Source: VBAS01 sp964444975 (GTDB lineage: Bacteria > Bacteroidota > Bacteroidia > Chitinophagales > Chitinophagaceae). Taken from it: a DNA stretch of 64,000 nt. Position numbers and translations under genes: made by a program. The stretch is taken from NCBI GenBank assembly GCA_964444975.1, contig CAYUJD010000001.1, forward strand, positions 1-64,000, given 5' to 3'. The first letter of the stretch is position 1. Each line of letters begins with the position of its first letter. Below, in pieces: positions 42,895 through 51,846 of the stretch. Under the pieces are notes generated by a model, which was given only the letters and a program-made list of their open reading frames with translations, did no database searches and had not been told where the DNA came from.

Positions 42895-43692
42895 TTATTC
42901 ATAACCCCAGGTAAGGGAACCCCAGTAGCTTTGCCAGTCGGCTTTTTCATCATGTTCCAGTCTTTTCATTTTTACTACACTTACCATCCAGGCGCCGGAA
43001 GTTTTTACGGGGAAAATGATTTCACCATTTTTATTGCTCCATTGCTGTTGTTTTGCAGTGGCTCCGTTTTCCCTGTGCCAGATTTTTACCAAAGCGCCGG
43101 CCAGCGGCGCTTGTTCATAAAGAATTTTTATGCGGAGTGAATCATTATTTTTCAGCTGGTATGGATTCAATAGCGGGATGATATCCACCGGCATGCCGGT
43201 ATTAATGGAAAAAGTTTTGTCTTTTACACTACCTACTTGGATTAATGTTTTTGCGCAGCGCTGGTAATATTCCCGGCTCATGCTGTCGGTTTCGTTGTAT
43301 TGTTTTCTGTATTCAATTGCATTGGCCAGGCCGTCTTCAAGCAGGTATTCATTGAATTTGACCGCTTCCATTTCAATAAGGGAGTTGGTACTGTGGAATG
43401 CCACCAGGCAAGTGCCTTCGTCCAGCATGGTAAGCTCCAGCGAATCACCCGGTGTGTCGCTCAAATATTCCGAAAGATTATCGGATACGCCGCCATAGTA
43501 AAGCTTCAGCCTTTGCACCCTGCCACGGTTGCCTTTCCAGTTTTCACCTTCAAAATTTTCTCCCACCAGGAAACGGATATTTATTTTTTCGCCCCGTTTG
43601 TAAATAAATTTATCGGGATGCAGCCAGAACTCATGAGCCAGCAGCGATGAGATAAATGTGACGAGGAGAGAAAGTATGAATATTTTTTTCAT
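42895..43692 (-). CDS. DUF4198 domain protein
   Basis: A secreted beta-sandwich protein. The signal peptide FILSLLVTFISSLLAHEFW ends in the His-Glu-Phe-Trp segment typical of DUF4198/NikM-like periplasmic proteins linked to metal uptake or TonB loci. Later landmarks are RGEKINIRFLVGENFEG, GMPVDIIPLLNPYQL and VKTSGAWMVSVVKM. It lies 42 bases before the DUF5916 gene on the same strand, so the two may be co-transcribed. No nickel or cobalt transporter is adjacent, so a metal role is only suggested by family. Confidence 0.75.
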   Translation of the reverse strand: MKKIFILSLLVTFISSLLAHEFWLHPDKFIYKRGEKINIRFLVGENFEGENWKGNRGRVQRLKLYYGGVSDNLSEYLSDTPGDSLELTMLDEGTCLVAFHSTNSLIEMEAVKFNEYLLEDGLANAIEYRKQYNETDSMSREYYQRCAKTLIQVGSVKDKTFSINTGMPVDIIPLLNPYQLKNNDSLRIKILYEQAPLAGALVKIWHRENGATAKQQQWSNKNGEIIFPVKTSGAWMVSVVKMKRLEHDEKADWQSYWGSLTWGYE

Positions 43693-43700
43693 TCCCGGAA

Positions 43701-43860
43701 TTACTATAAGCTATTTCAAAAGTCACTTTAACCCCAATTAACCACTGATTACACGGATATTATTTCACTGATTTCTCAGATTTTAGAATAAAAGCGGTGC
43801 AATCTGTTTACTTATCTGGTGCAATCTGTGGTCTGAAAATACTTTGGATATGACTTGTAA
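43701..43860. mobile_element. 150-bp MITE-like element, copy 1
   Basis: It is nearly identical (around 90 per cent by eye) to the reverse complement of 59286-59442. Both ends are imperfect inverted repeats of about 20 bases: AAGCTATTTCAAAAGTCAC on the left and ACTTTGGATATGACTTGTAA on the right. There is no coding capacity. Internal words include ACTGATTACACGGAT, also found at 51781-51841. Confidence 0.65.
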
Positions 43861-43908
43861 CTAGTCTTGTATCCCGACATTAAATCAGCATATCGGCACA
43901 TCATCCTT

Positions 43909-44718
43909 TTACTTCATCAGGTCATCCATATTCCTGGTATCCGGCATCTTTCCTTTTTCCTCCAGCATGCGCATTTCTTTGGCGTCCTGAAGAAACTCGG
44001 AGGCAAAGATGAAGTCATTCAGCCGCTGGTTTTTGCTGAAGATAATTTCCCTGTTGGTCCCTTCCCATTCTTTTTTGCCCTGGTACATGTAGAGGATGTA
44101 GTTGCCGATTTCCATCACGCTGTTCATATCGTGGGTGTTTACCACGGTAGTAATTTTATACTCCAGCGTTATTTCACGGATAAGTTTATCAATCACCAGC
44201 GAGGTTTGCGGGTCAAGACCGGAGTTGGGTTCGTCGCAGAAAAGATATTTCGGGTTCAGCACAATGGCCCGTGCAATACCTACTCTTTTTTTCATGCCGC
44301 CACTGAGCTCTGCGGGAAATTTTTTATTCGTGTCTTTCAGGTTCACCCGGTCCAGCACTTCGTTCACCCGGTCCAGTTTTTGTTTGAATGGCCATTTAGT
44401 AAACATGTTCAGCGGGAACATAACATTTTCCTGAACGGTAAGGCTGTCGAATAAAGCGGAACCCTGGAAAAGCATCCCGATCTCTTTCCTGATTTCTGTT
44501 CTGTCTTTGTTGTTCATCCGGGTAAAACGCTGGCCGCTGTACAATACTTCCCCTTCATCGGGCTCAAACAATCCCACCATGCATTTCATCAGCACCGTTT
44601 TGCCGCTGCCGCTGGCACCGATGATCAGGTTGCACTGGCCGGCTTTCATCACGGCACTTATATCGTCAATCACTCTTTTGCCGTCAAATCCTTTGTATAT
44701 GTTTTTTACTTCAATCAC
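43909..44718 (-). CDS. mlaF: Mla-type ABC transporter ATP-binding protein
   Basis: ATPase of a phospholipid/MCE-type transport system. Walker A is GASGSGKTVLMKC, the signature is LSGGMKKRVGIARAI, Walker B is YLFCDEPNSGLDP and the switch is VVNTHDMNSV. The chosen start is a GTG at 44718 that overlaps the stop of the upstream gene as GTGA and gives VIEVKNIYKGF, the normal N-terminus. A GTG at 44775 would add 19 residues out of register with homologues. The operon order is permease, transglutaminase-like gene, then this ATPase. No MCE (MlaD) gene follows; the next feature is a MITE-like repeat. Confidence 0.88.
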   Translation of the reverse strand: MIEVKNIYKGFDGKRVIDDISAVMKAGQCNLIIGASGSGKTVLMKCMVGLFEPDEGEVLYSGQRFTRMNNKDRTEIRKEIGMLFQGSALFDSLTVQENVMFPLNMFTKWPFKQKLDRVNEVLDRVNLKDTNKKFPAELSGGMKKRVGIARAIVLNPKYLFCDEPNSGLDPQTSLVIDKLIREITLEYKITTVVNTHDMNSVMEIGNYILYMYQGKKEWEGTNREIIFSKNQRLNDFIFASEFLQDAKEMRMLEEKGKMPDTRNMDDLMK

Positions 44719-45668
44719 TTTGCCGGAAATTTTATTTTCAAAAACAACCCACCGTAAAACAGCAGTGCAAAACACAGCAACGCAGCGAAAAACAGTTTTA
44801 TCCGGAAGCGGGTATTGGAATAATTGTTTTGCGGATCATAAACCGCATACCATGATTCAGGAAGCAGGTAGCGTTTCAGTTTTTGCAGGGGGCTGTACAC
44901 CTGTTGCAGGTCTGTCATATAATAATAACGCAAAAAAAAGTTTTTATTAAAGAAACTGTCGCCGGGTTTGAATGCTGTCATCAGTGTATCAAATATAAAT
45001 GAATTATTGCTGGCAGTTTTCAGCACCCGCAGCCTGGTATTGCCTGCCTGAAGGTTGTACTGAAAATATGCTGCTGCTGAAACGGGAGTGTCGCCATTTT
45101 TTATCAGCAGCATATTTCTTGTGGCATCGGTCATCACCCACATTTTGTTTTTTCCCAGGTACACTTCATTTACTTCATGGGTGCCGCCCGATGGGGCGTC
45201 AGCAAACGAAGTAATTTCTACATACCGGTTGGGCAGGCCGGCGGCGGTGCATAAAAATCCGGTCATTGCCTGGAAGTTTCCGCACCAGAGTTTTTCCGTT
45301 GTATCTTCTGATAACAGTTGCAACTGCTGTAATGGCGGCAGGTTATTCAGTTTTGCTGAGGGCTGTCCTGCCTGCCGGTGAAATTTTGAGTACAGGTAAC
45401 CGGCAATCCGCATTATTTTATCTTCATCGGAAAAAGCAGCATCCAGTACTTTTTCTTTTTTTAAAATAAATCGGCCATTCTCCAGTTCAGCCGGCGAAAA
45501 TTTTTTATTTGGCTTTGTCCATTTTTCAATACACTCCTTATTACATTCTGCGGGATAAAGTTCGTCAGTCGTCAGCGCATTTACATAGGCAAAACCCTTG
45601 TTGCGGTTCAGCGCAATCACCAGGTTGATGATAAAAAGAAGTACGATAACGATGCGGGTTGTTTTCAT
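44715..45668 (-). CDS. Transglutaminase-like protein within the mla operon
   Basis: A membrane-attached protein with a transglutaminase-type Cys-His-Asp core. The start at 45668 gives MKTTRIVIVLLFIINLVIAL, a signal anchor. The core reads KLWCGNFQAMTGFLCTAAGLP (Cys), GGTHEVNEVYLG (His) and WVMTDATRN (Asp). A second hydrophobic helix, IKLFFAALLCFALLFYGGLFL, ends the protein, so the core probably faces the periplasm between two anchors. It starts 10 bases after mlaE and its stop overlaps the mlaF GTG, so all three are one operon. I do not recognise a named subfamily. Confidence 0.75.
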   Translation of the reverse strand: MKTTRIVIVLLFIINLVIALNRNKGFAYVNALTTDELYPAECNKECIEKWTKPNKKFSPAELENGRFILKKEKVLDAAFSDEDKIMRIAGYLYSKFHRQAGQPSAKLNNLPPLQQLQLLSEDTTEKLWCGNFQAMTGFLCTAAGLPNRYVEITSFADAPSGGTHEVNEVYLGKNKMWVMTDATRNMLLIKNGDTPVSAAAYFQYNLQAGNTRLRVLKTASNNSFIFDTLMTAFKPGDSFFNKNFFLRYYYMTDLQQVYSPLQKLKRYLLPESWYAVYDPQNNYSNTRFRIKLFFAALLCFALLFYGGLFLKIKFPAK

Positions 45669-45678
45669 AAACCGGCGA

Positions 45679-46416
45679 CTATAAAAGCAAGGCGGCAAGC
45701 AAGTAATCGGCAAACAAAATCAGAATACAGCTGATGACCACTGCCCGGGTACTTGACCTGCCGATTTCCAGTGCACCCCCTTTGACATAATAGCCAAAAT
45801 AGGCGGGTATGCTGGAAATAATAAAGGCAAACGTGTATGCTTTGTACAAAGCAAATGCCACATTGTATGGTATGAATGCTTCCAGCAAACCCTGGTCGTA
45901 GATGCTGGCAGGAATAATGTTGGTGGCTACACCTGCCATTCTGCCTCCCCAGATGCCCAATACGCCGGCGATAATTACCAGCATCGGAACCACTACCAGG
46001 GCGGCAAGAATTTTGGGAAGCACCAGGTAAGTTTTTGTGTTCACACCCATTATTTCCAGCGCATCTATCTGCTCAGTTACACGCATATTGCCCAGTTCGC
46101 TGGCTATTTTGCTGCCCACTACACCGGCAAGTACAATGCAAACAAGAGTCGGAGCAAATTCAAGAATGACCGTGTCCCTCACTACCTGGGCAATTACCGA
46201 CAAGGGAATCAACGGGCTTACCAGCTGGTAAGCTGTTTGCACGGTGGACACGGCGCCCATGAAGATGGAAATGATAACTACAATACCGAGTGAACCGATC
46301 CCGATTTCAGAACACTGGTGAATAAATTCTTTCCAGTACATGCCTGCGTTTTCCGGCCGGGAAAACATTCCTTTTACCATCAGCAGGTACTGGCCGATAT
46401 CACGGAAGATGGTCAT
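45679..46416 (-). CDS. mlaE: MlaE-type ABC transporter permease
   Basis: Membrane subunit of the Mla/MCE lipid transport system. Typical MlaE features are the amphipathic N-terminus, GSLGIVVIISIFMGAVSTVQ, then EFAPTLVCIVLAGVVGSKIASELGNMRVTEQIDALEIMGV, the coupling helix and family signature. The later helices include VVPMLVIIAGVLGIWGG and the C-terminal AVVISCILILFADYLLAALL. It is the first gene of the three-gene operon with the transglutaminase-like protein and MlaF. Confidence 0.9.
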   Translation of the reverse strand: MTIFRDIGQYLLMVKGMFSRPENAGMYWKEFIHQCSEIGIGSLGIVVIISIFMGAVSTVQTAYQLVSPLIPLSVIAQVVRDTVILEFAPTLVCIVLAGVVGSKIASELGNMRVTEQIDALEIMGVNTKTYLVLPKILAALVVVPMLVIIAGVLGIWGGRMAGVATNIIPASIYDQGLLEAFIPYNVAFALYKAYTFAFIISSIPAYFGYYVKGGALEIGRSSTRAVVISCILILFADYLLAALLL

Positions 46417-46526
46417 AACTGCAATATACTCGAAGCAGGGAAAAGAGACAAAGGCGGTGGTGAGTGTAAGGTTGAAAAATCAATAATTTTTGATTATTGG
46501 GAGTGTACAAAAAATGAAAGTTGTTT

Positions 46527-48872
46527 TTATAATTCTTTGCTTACTTTCCTGAACCGTTTCCACCACCTTGATTTTTGCACAATCTCTTCGGTGGACAATT
46601 TGCTTTTGGTTTGAGCATCCACCACTGCAATCAGCGCCATGTTTACAATGCTGCGGACGGAACTGCCTAATTGCAAAATATGCACCGGCTTTTTCAAACC
46701 AAGCAGTATAGGCCCGATGGCATCGGCGGTATCCAGCTCCTTCAGCAGGTTGTAGGCAATATTGCCGGCAGAAAGATTGGGAAATATCAGGGTGTTTACA
46801 TTTTTATCTACCAGTTCGCAGAAAGGATAATTCTCTTTCATCAGTTCGTTGTTGAAAGCGACGCTTGCCTGCATTTCGCCATCCACTATCAGCGAAGGCA
46901 TTTTTTGTTTGATTATTTTTCTTGCTTCGGCCACCAGTCTGGCCTCCGGCGAATTGCTGCTGCCAAAGTTGGAATAACTGAGCATGGCCACCCGCGGGGT
47001 AATATTAAATTGTCTTACTTCTTTTGCCACCATCAGGGTGATGTCGGCCAGTTCTTCAGCCGTGGGATTAAAGTTCACCGTCGTATCAGCAAAAAACAAG
47101 GGGCCTTTTTTAGTCAGCATCATGTACATGCCGGCAATTTTCTTTACAGCTTCCTCGGTGCCGATGGTTTGCAGGGCTGGGCGAATGGTGTCGGGATAAT
47201 TTTTTGTCAGTCCTGAAATCATGCAATCGGCATCGCCGCATTCCACCATCATACAGCCGAAATAGTTGCGGTCACGCATTACTTTTCTTGCTTCATACGC
47301 ATTGAAGCCTTTTCTTCCTCTTTTTTGCAGAAATATTTCACCGTACAGGGCTCTTTTTTCTTCTGTTTGCTCACTTCGCGGATCAAGAATAGGAAGACTG
47401 TCCAGCTCCACACCGGCTTCAATGGCCAGTCGGTTAATTTTGTTTTCATCGCCCAGTAAAATAGGATAGCCGATGCCTTCATCGAAAACGATTTGCGCAG
47501 CTTTCAGAATTTTTATGTTATCCGCTTCAGCAAAAACAATGCGTTTCGGATTACGTCTTGCTTTATTGCCAATCACACGAAGCACCTGGTTATCGAGTCC
47601 CAAACGCCGGTTCAGTTCATTGGTATAGGCATCCCAGTCGGGAATGGTATGCTGTGCTATGCCGCTTTCAATGGCAGCTTTTGCTACTGCCGGCGCCACG
47701 GTGGCAAGCAATCTGGGATCCAGCGGCTTTGGAATGATATAATCGGGACCAAAGAAAATATTCTTTTCACCATAGGCCATATTCACTATATCCGGAACGG
47801 GTGATTTTGCAAGTTCTGCTAATGCCCGCACGGCAGCCAGTTTCATTTCTTCATTGATGCGGTCGGCCCGCACATCCAGTGCGCCGCGGAAAATGTATGG
47901 GAAACCAAGCACATTATTCACCTGGTTGGGATAATCGCTGCGGCCGGTAGCCATAATCACATCTTTTCTTGCGCCGGTAGCTTCTTCCCAGCTGATTTCC
48001 GGGTCAGGATTAGCCATGGCAAATACAATAGGGTTTTTAGCCATTGATTTTACCATGTCGGCAGTCACGCAATTGCCCACACTCAGGCCGATAAACACGT
48101 CGGCATCCTTCATGGCTTCGGCCAGGGTCATTTCCCGTGTAGCATTGGCATACGATTGTTTCAGTTCATCAATATCGGATCGGTTTTTATGCAATACCCC
48201 TTTACGGTCAAACATCAGGAAGTTTTCATGCCGGGCACCCAGTGATTCATACAAACGGCAACAGGAGATAGCCGCAGCGCCGGCGCCGCTTACCACAAAT
48301 TTTGCCTTGTCTATTTTTTTCTTCTGCAGTTCCAGCGCATTCAGCAAGGCAGCGCCGGAAATTATGGCTGTGCCATGCTGGTCGTCATGCATCACCGGGA
48401 TGTGCATCTCCTCCTTCAGTCTTTTTTCAATGTAAAAACATTCCGGCGCCTTGATGTCTTCAAGATTGATGCCGCCGAATGTTGGTTCCAGCGCTTTTAC
48501 AATCTCCACAAATTTGTCCGGGTCTTTTTCATTTATTTCGATGTCAAACACATCAATATCGGCAAAGATTTTAAAAAGCACACCTTTGCCTTCCATTACC
48601 GGCTTTCCCGCTTCGGGCCCGATATCGCCAAGACCCAGCACGGCTGTGCCATTGCTGATGACAGCCACCAGGTTTCCTTTTGCCGTGTACTTATAAACAT
48701 TTTCTTTCAGTATGGCAATTTCTTTGCACGGTTCAGCCACACCGGGGCTGTAGGCCAGCGATAAGTCTCTTTGTGTCTTTGCATCTTTGGTGGGAACTAC
48801 TTCAATTTTTCCAGGTCTTCCTTTGGCGTGATATTCGAGAGCCTGCTGTTTACGAAGTTCATTTGGCTGCAT
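46527..48872 (-). CDS. maeB: NADP-dependent malic enzyme with phosphotransacetylase domain
   Basis: Oxidatively decarboxylates malate to pyruvate, supplying NADPH. The N-terminal malic enzyme domain has YSPGVAEPCKEI, the metal site region FVVSGAGAAAISCCRL with the NADP-binding GxGxxA pattern, and HDDQHGTAIISGAALLNAL. The C-terminal 320 residues resemble phosphate acetyltransferase (NPKRIVFAEADNIKILKAAQ and MVECGDADCMISGLTKNYPD). In MaeB proteins that domain is regulatory. The length (781) is standard. It is a monocistronic gene, divergent from nothing nearby. Confidence 0.93.
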   Translation of the reverse strand: MQPNELRKQQALEYHAKGRPGKIEVVPTKDAKTQRDLSLAYSPGVAEPCKEIAILKENVYKYTAKGNLVAVISNGTAVLGLGDIGPEAGKPVMEGKGVLFKIFADIDVFDIEINEKDPDKFVEIVKALEPTFGGINLEDIKAPECFYIEKRLKEEMHIPVMHDDQHGTAIISGAALLNALELQKKKIDKAKFVVSGAGAAAISCCRLYESLGARHENFLMFDRKGVLHKNRSDIDELKQSYANATREMTLAEAMKDADVFIGLSVGNCVTADMVKSMAKNPIVFAMANPDPEISWEEATGARKDVIMATGRSDYPNQVNNVLGFPYIFRGALDVRADRINEEMKLAAVRALAELAKSPVPDIVNMAYGEKNIFFGPDYIIPKPLDPRLLATVAPAVAKAAIESGIAQHTIPDWDAYTNELNRRLGLDNQVLRVIGNKARRNPKRIVFAEADNIKILKAAQIVFDEGIGYPILLGDENKINRLAIEAGVELDSLPILDPRSEQTEEKRALYGEIFLQKRGRKGFNAYEARKVMRDRNYFGCMMVECGDADCMISGLTKNYPDTIRPALQTIGTEEAVKKIAGMYMMLTKKGPLFFADTTVNFNPTAEELADITLMVAKEVRQFNITPRVAMLSYSNFGSSNSPEARLVAEARKIIKQKMPSLIVDGEMQASVAFNNELMKENYPFCELVDKNVNTLIFPNLSAGNIAYNLLKELDTADAIGPILLGLKKPVHILQLGSSVRSIVNMALIAVVDAQTKSKLSTEEIVQKSRWWKRFRKVSKEL

Positions 48873-49085
48873 AAATCATTTTTAGGTGACCATTTTGCCT
48901 GCTGCCGGTTTTTGCTGGGACACTCCGTTCAACGTCTTTTCTTATGCTACAGGCTTTCCTGCAGGATAATTCTTTTGAGCAGGTTTGGAGGGTGTTCCAC
49001 CATGAGTGTTGGCAAACAATAAATGGGAGTGCAATTTACAAAATAGAAGTTTAACCGGTGATGAGCTGAATCCGCCTGCTTATTA

Positions 49086-50261
49086 TTATTTCAACCGGCT
49101 ACCCAGCCACGCCATCAGGCCTATTCCCACTTCAATGGCATTTTCATCAATATCGAAATCAGGGGTATGCACGCCGGAGGTAATTCCTTTTTTTTCATTT
49201 CTGACACCCAACCGATAAAAACAGGCGGGTACCTGCTGTGCATAATAACCAAAATCTTCGGCACCCATCCGCAGCTCGGTTTCTTCCACATTTTCTTTTC
49301 CTAAAAATTCTTCTGCCGCATGGCGGGCGGCTTCATTCAGTTTCCGGTTGTTGATGACGGCGGGATAGCCTTTGTCAATATGCAATTCAACATCGGCGCC
49401 CATGCTGCGTACTGTTTCTTCAGCGATTTTCCTTATGAGTAGATGCGCTTCACTTCTCCATTTTTCATTCATGGCGCGGAAAGTGCCCATCAGCTTCACT
49501 TCATTCGGAATTACATTGGTGGTGGCGCCGCCCTGTATAGAGGTAATGGATAAAACGGAAGGTTCAAACGGGTCGGCATTCCGGCTCACCACCTGTTGCA
49601 GGCTTAGCACAAGCTGGGAGGCAATCAGTATCGGGTCAACACATAAGTGCGGTGATGCAGCATGACCGCCCCTGCCTTTTATGGTAATATAGATTTCATC
49701 GGCACTGGCCATTACTTTACCGCTACGGAAACTTGCTTTGCCCACCGGCATCCCTGTGTGTACATGCATGGCCATGATGCCCGACGGTTTAGGATTTTCC
49801 AACACACCTTCTTTAATCATGTAGCTGGCGCCACCGGGATTTTTTTCTTCACCGGGCTGAAAAATCAGTTTGATGGTTCCTTCCCATACATTTCTCAGTT
49901 CATTCAGAATTTTTGCAGCGCCCAGCAGACAGGTAGTGTGCACATCATGTCCGCAGGCATGCATCACGCCTTTGTTTTTCGATTTATATGGCACATCATT
50001 TTCTTCTGTTATGGGCAGGGCATCCATGTCGGCACGGATGGCAAATACACGGCTCTCCGGGTTTTTTCCTTTGAGCAGTCCTACTACACCGGTGGTGGCT
50101 TTTATTTCAAGCGGAATTCCAAGTTCCTCCAGTTTGTTTTGAATAAACTTTGAAGTTTCAAATTCCTGGTAACTCAGTTCAGGATGGGCATGCAGATGAT
50201 GCCGCACCTGAATAAATTCCGGTGCATACTCTTTTGCCAGCTTTTTGATTTTATCCATCAT
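49086..50261 (-). CDS. M20 family amidohydrolase (hippurate hydrolase-like)
   Basis: A metal-dependent peptidase or amidase of the M20D subfamily, acting on N-acyl amino acids or similar amides. Metal and catalytic motifs are ADMDALPITEE, HACGHDVHTTCLLGAAK (Cys-Gly-His-Asp), FQPGEEKNPGG, GRGGHAASPH and the C-terminal MGAEDFGYY. The length (391) is typical. The start is at 50261, with a second ATG directly following. The substrate cannot be told from the sequence. Confidence 0.9.
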   Translation of the reverse strand: MMDKIKKLAKEYAPEFIQVRHHLHAHPELSYQEFETSKFIQNKLEELGIPLEIKATTGVVGLLKGKNPESRVFAIRADMDALPITEENDVPYKSKNKGVMHACGHDVHTTCLLGAAKILNELRNVWEGTIKLIFQPGEEKNPGGASYMIKEGVLENPKPSGIMAMHVHTGMPVGKASFRSGKVMASADEIYITIKGRGGHAASPHLCVDPILIASQLVLSLQQVVSRNADPFEPSVLSITSIQGGATTNVIPNEVKLMGTFRAMNEKWRSEAHLLIRKIAEETVRSMGADVELHIDKGYPAVINNRKLNEAARHAAEEFLGKENVEETELRMGAEDFGYYAQQVPACFYRLGVRNEKKGITSGVHTPDFDIDENAIEVGIGLMAWLGSRLK

Positions 50262-50309
50262 GCGGCAAAAATAACAATTGAAAGGCAGCTTTTCAGGCGA
50301 GAGGAATGC

Positions 50310-50759
50310 TCACCGTGTTTCCGGTTCTTTTTCCAGTTTCACTTCAATAGTGTCATTCATAATAAATACACCCTTGGGAAAATACTTCTGCAGTTTCTTG
50401 CGGTATTCTTCCGCTTCTTTTCGTTCTTTGAAATTGCCTACTTTCAGTTTGAAATAGGGCGACTGGTAAATGAGGTAAGATTTTAATTCGGGGAAATAAG
50501 CATATACTTTCGAACGGGCGGCTACGGCTTCATCTCTTTTGTTTGTATTTATCACCAGCAGGCGGAAACCTTTGCCGATGCGCCGGGCATCGCGGCTGGT
50601 TTCTTCATTTATCTGGATTTGTTTTTTTATCAGCAGGTCAATCCGCGGGTCTTTATGCACCACCACATAATTTGAATCAGCAGTTTTCTTTACGGCAGTA
50701 TCCTGTGAAAAGGAACAGAGTGGAAATAATAGAACTGTTATGAAAAAAAAACCCTTCAT
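50310..50759 (-). CDS. Exported SPOR-domain-like protein
   Basis: A small secreted protein with a SPOR-like repeat that probably binds denuded peptidoglycan. From the ATG at 50759 the signal peptide is MKGFFFITVLLFPLCSFS. The C-terminal 70 residues contain GKGFRLLVINTNKRDEAVAA, YFPELKSYLIYQSPYFKLKV and GNFKERKEAEEYRKKLQKYF, the two-repeat beta-alpha pattern of SPOR domains. In Bacteroidota such proteins often precede an M20 peptidase gene, as here (49 bases away). A co-transcribed role is possible. Confidence 0.8.
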   Translation of the reverse strand: MKGFFFITVLLFPLCSFSQDTAVKKTADSNYVVVHKDPRIDLLIKKQIQINEETSRDARRIGKGFRLLVINTNKRDEAVAARSKVYAYFPELKSYLIYQSPYFKLKVGNFKERKEAEEYRKKLQKYFPKGVFIMNDTIEVKLEKEPETR

Positions 50760-50816
50760 GACAATAAGATTCAAATAGTGCGGCGCTTTTCCTTTTTTAC
50801 TTTTGAATTTTAAATT

Positions 50817-51767
50817 TCAATATCCCCCTCCAGCCCCTGCAATGTCTTCCACCGGGTGCCAGGTGGTTTTTATTTCCTGTGTATCAAGTATAAAGTAAGG
50901 CGATTGACCGGAATCTGTATTCCATTTCACTTTATCATAAATGAAAATGCGTTTCAGGTTCAGGGCACTTTTATCCTGCATCAACTTTTTAATATCTGAA
51001 TCATTTTCGCAGAAAATGGTTGCATTTACATCCATGTGGGTTACAAACCAGGAAACCAGTTCAGAAACTTTGCCGGTTAAAATATTTACCACGCCGCCAG
51101 GTAAATCGGAAGCGTTCAGCACTTCGGCAAAAGTGACGGCGCATAATGGCTTTGATTCTGAAGCCAGCACCACGCTGGTATTGCCGCCGGCAATCACGGG
51201 GGCAATTACCGATACAAGGCCCAGCAGCGAACTATCCTGCGGAGCAATGATGCTCACCACTCCCGTTGGTTCAGGCATTGAAAAATTAAAATGCGAAGTG
51301 GCTACCGGGTTCACGGAGCTGAAGAGCTGCTGGTATTTATCGCACCAGCCTGCATAATAGATTAAACGATCAATAGAAAGGTTTACTTCTTTTTGTGCTT
51401 TGTTTTTCGAAGCATCCTGTTGCATCAGTTCTTCTATGAACTGGGCTTTTCTTCCTTCCAGCATTTCGGCCATGCGGTACAAAATCTGCCCGCGGTTAAA
51501 TGCAGCACGGCTGCTCCAGCTGCCAAATGCGCCTCTTGCTGCCACCACTGCATCACGAAAATCTTTTCTTGAACTCAGGCATATGTTGGCCAGTTTTTTA
51601 CCATCGGCATTTGTTGGTACATAATACCGGCCGGATTCAGTTCTTGGAAATTGTCCATTGATATAAATTTTATAGGTCTTCAGTACTTCTAATCGCTTTG
51701 AAGATATTTTTTTCTCTAAACCATCCTCGCTGATGCTGAGGGAAGATTTTTTAATTGTCTTTTCCAT
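50817..51767 (-). CDS. Aldehyde dehydrogenase-like protein lacking the catalytic domain
   Basis: A 316-residue member of the aldehyde dehydrogenase superfamily that stops before the catalytic lobe. The N-terminal half aligns with ALDH through INGQFPRTESGRYY, the helical VVAARGAFGSWSSRAA and the NAD-binding-domain segments EPTGVVSIIAPQDSSLLGLV and DLPGGVVNILTGK. The conserved Glu (LELGG) and Cys (GxCC) regions are absent. It follows the complete ALDH gene after a 79-base gap holding a hairpin repeat. The two proteins together (497 + 316) match the two-domain ALDH16 layout, in which the second domain is non-catalytic, so this is probably a structural partner and not a broken pseudogene. Confidence 0.8.
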   Translation of the reverse strand: MEKTIKKSSLSISEDGLEKKISSKRLEVLKTYKIYINGQFPRTESGRYYVPTNADGKKLANICLSSRKDFRDAVVAARGAFGSWSSRAAFNRGQILYRMAEMLEGRKAQFIEELMQQDASKNKAQKEVNLSIDRLIYYAGWCDKYQQLFSSVNPVATSHFNFSMPEPTGVVSIIAPQDSSLLGLVSVIAPVIAGGNTSVVLASESKPLCAVTFAEVLNASDLPGGVVNILTGKVSELVSWFVTHMDVNATIFCENDSDIKKLMQDKSALNLKRIFIYDKVKWNTDSGQSPYFILDTQEIKTTWHPVEDIAGAGGGY

Positions 51768-51780
51768 AATCTATTTTTTG

Positions 51781-51841
51781 CTCACAGATTACACAGATTT
51801 TCACGGGTTTTTTTTCAGTGTTAATCCGTGTAATCAGTGAG
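51781..51841. repeat. Palindromic repeat between the two ALDH genes
   Basis: CTCACAGATTACACAGATT and AATCCGTGTAATCAGTGAG pair at 17 of 19 positions around a 23-base loop. Its ATTACACGGAT-type words recur in the MITE-like elements at 43701-43860 and 59286-59442. Confidence 0.7.
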
Positions 51842-51846
51842 AACAA

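Noticed and set aside
44719..44775. Longer start for MlaF
   Set aside because: It would overlap the transglutaminase-like gene by 61 bases, while the GTG at 44718 overlaps the stop by 4 bases and gives the normal N-terminus.
48873..49085. Riboswitch or small RNA between the malic enzyme and M20 genes
   Set aside because: No conserved aptamer blocks or clear hairpin with a T run could be found by eye.
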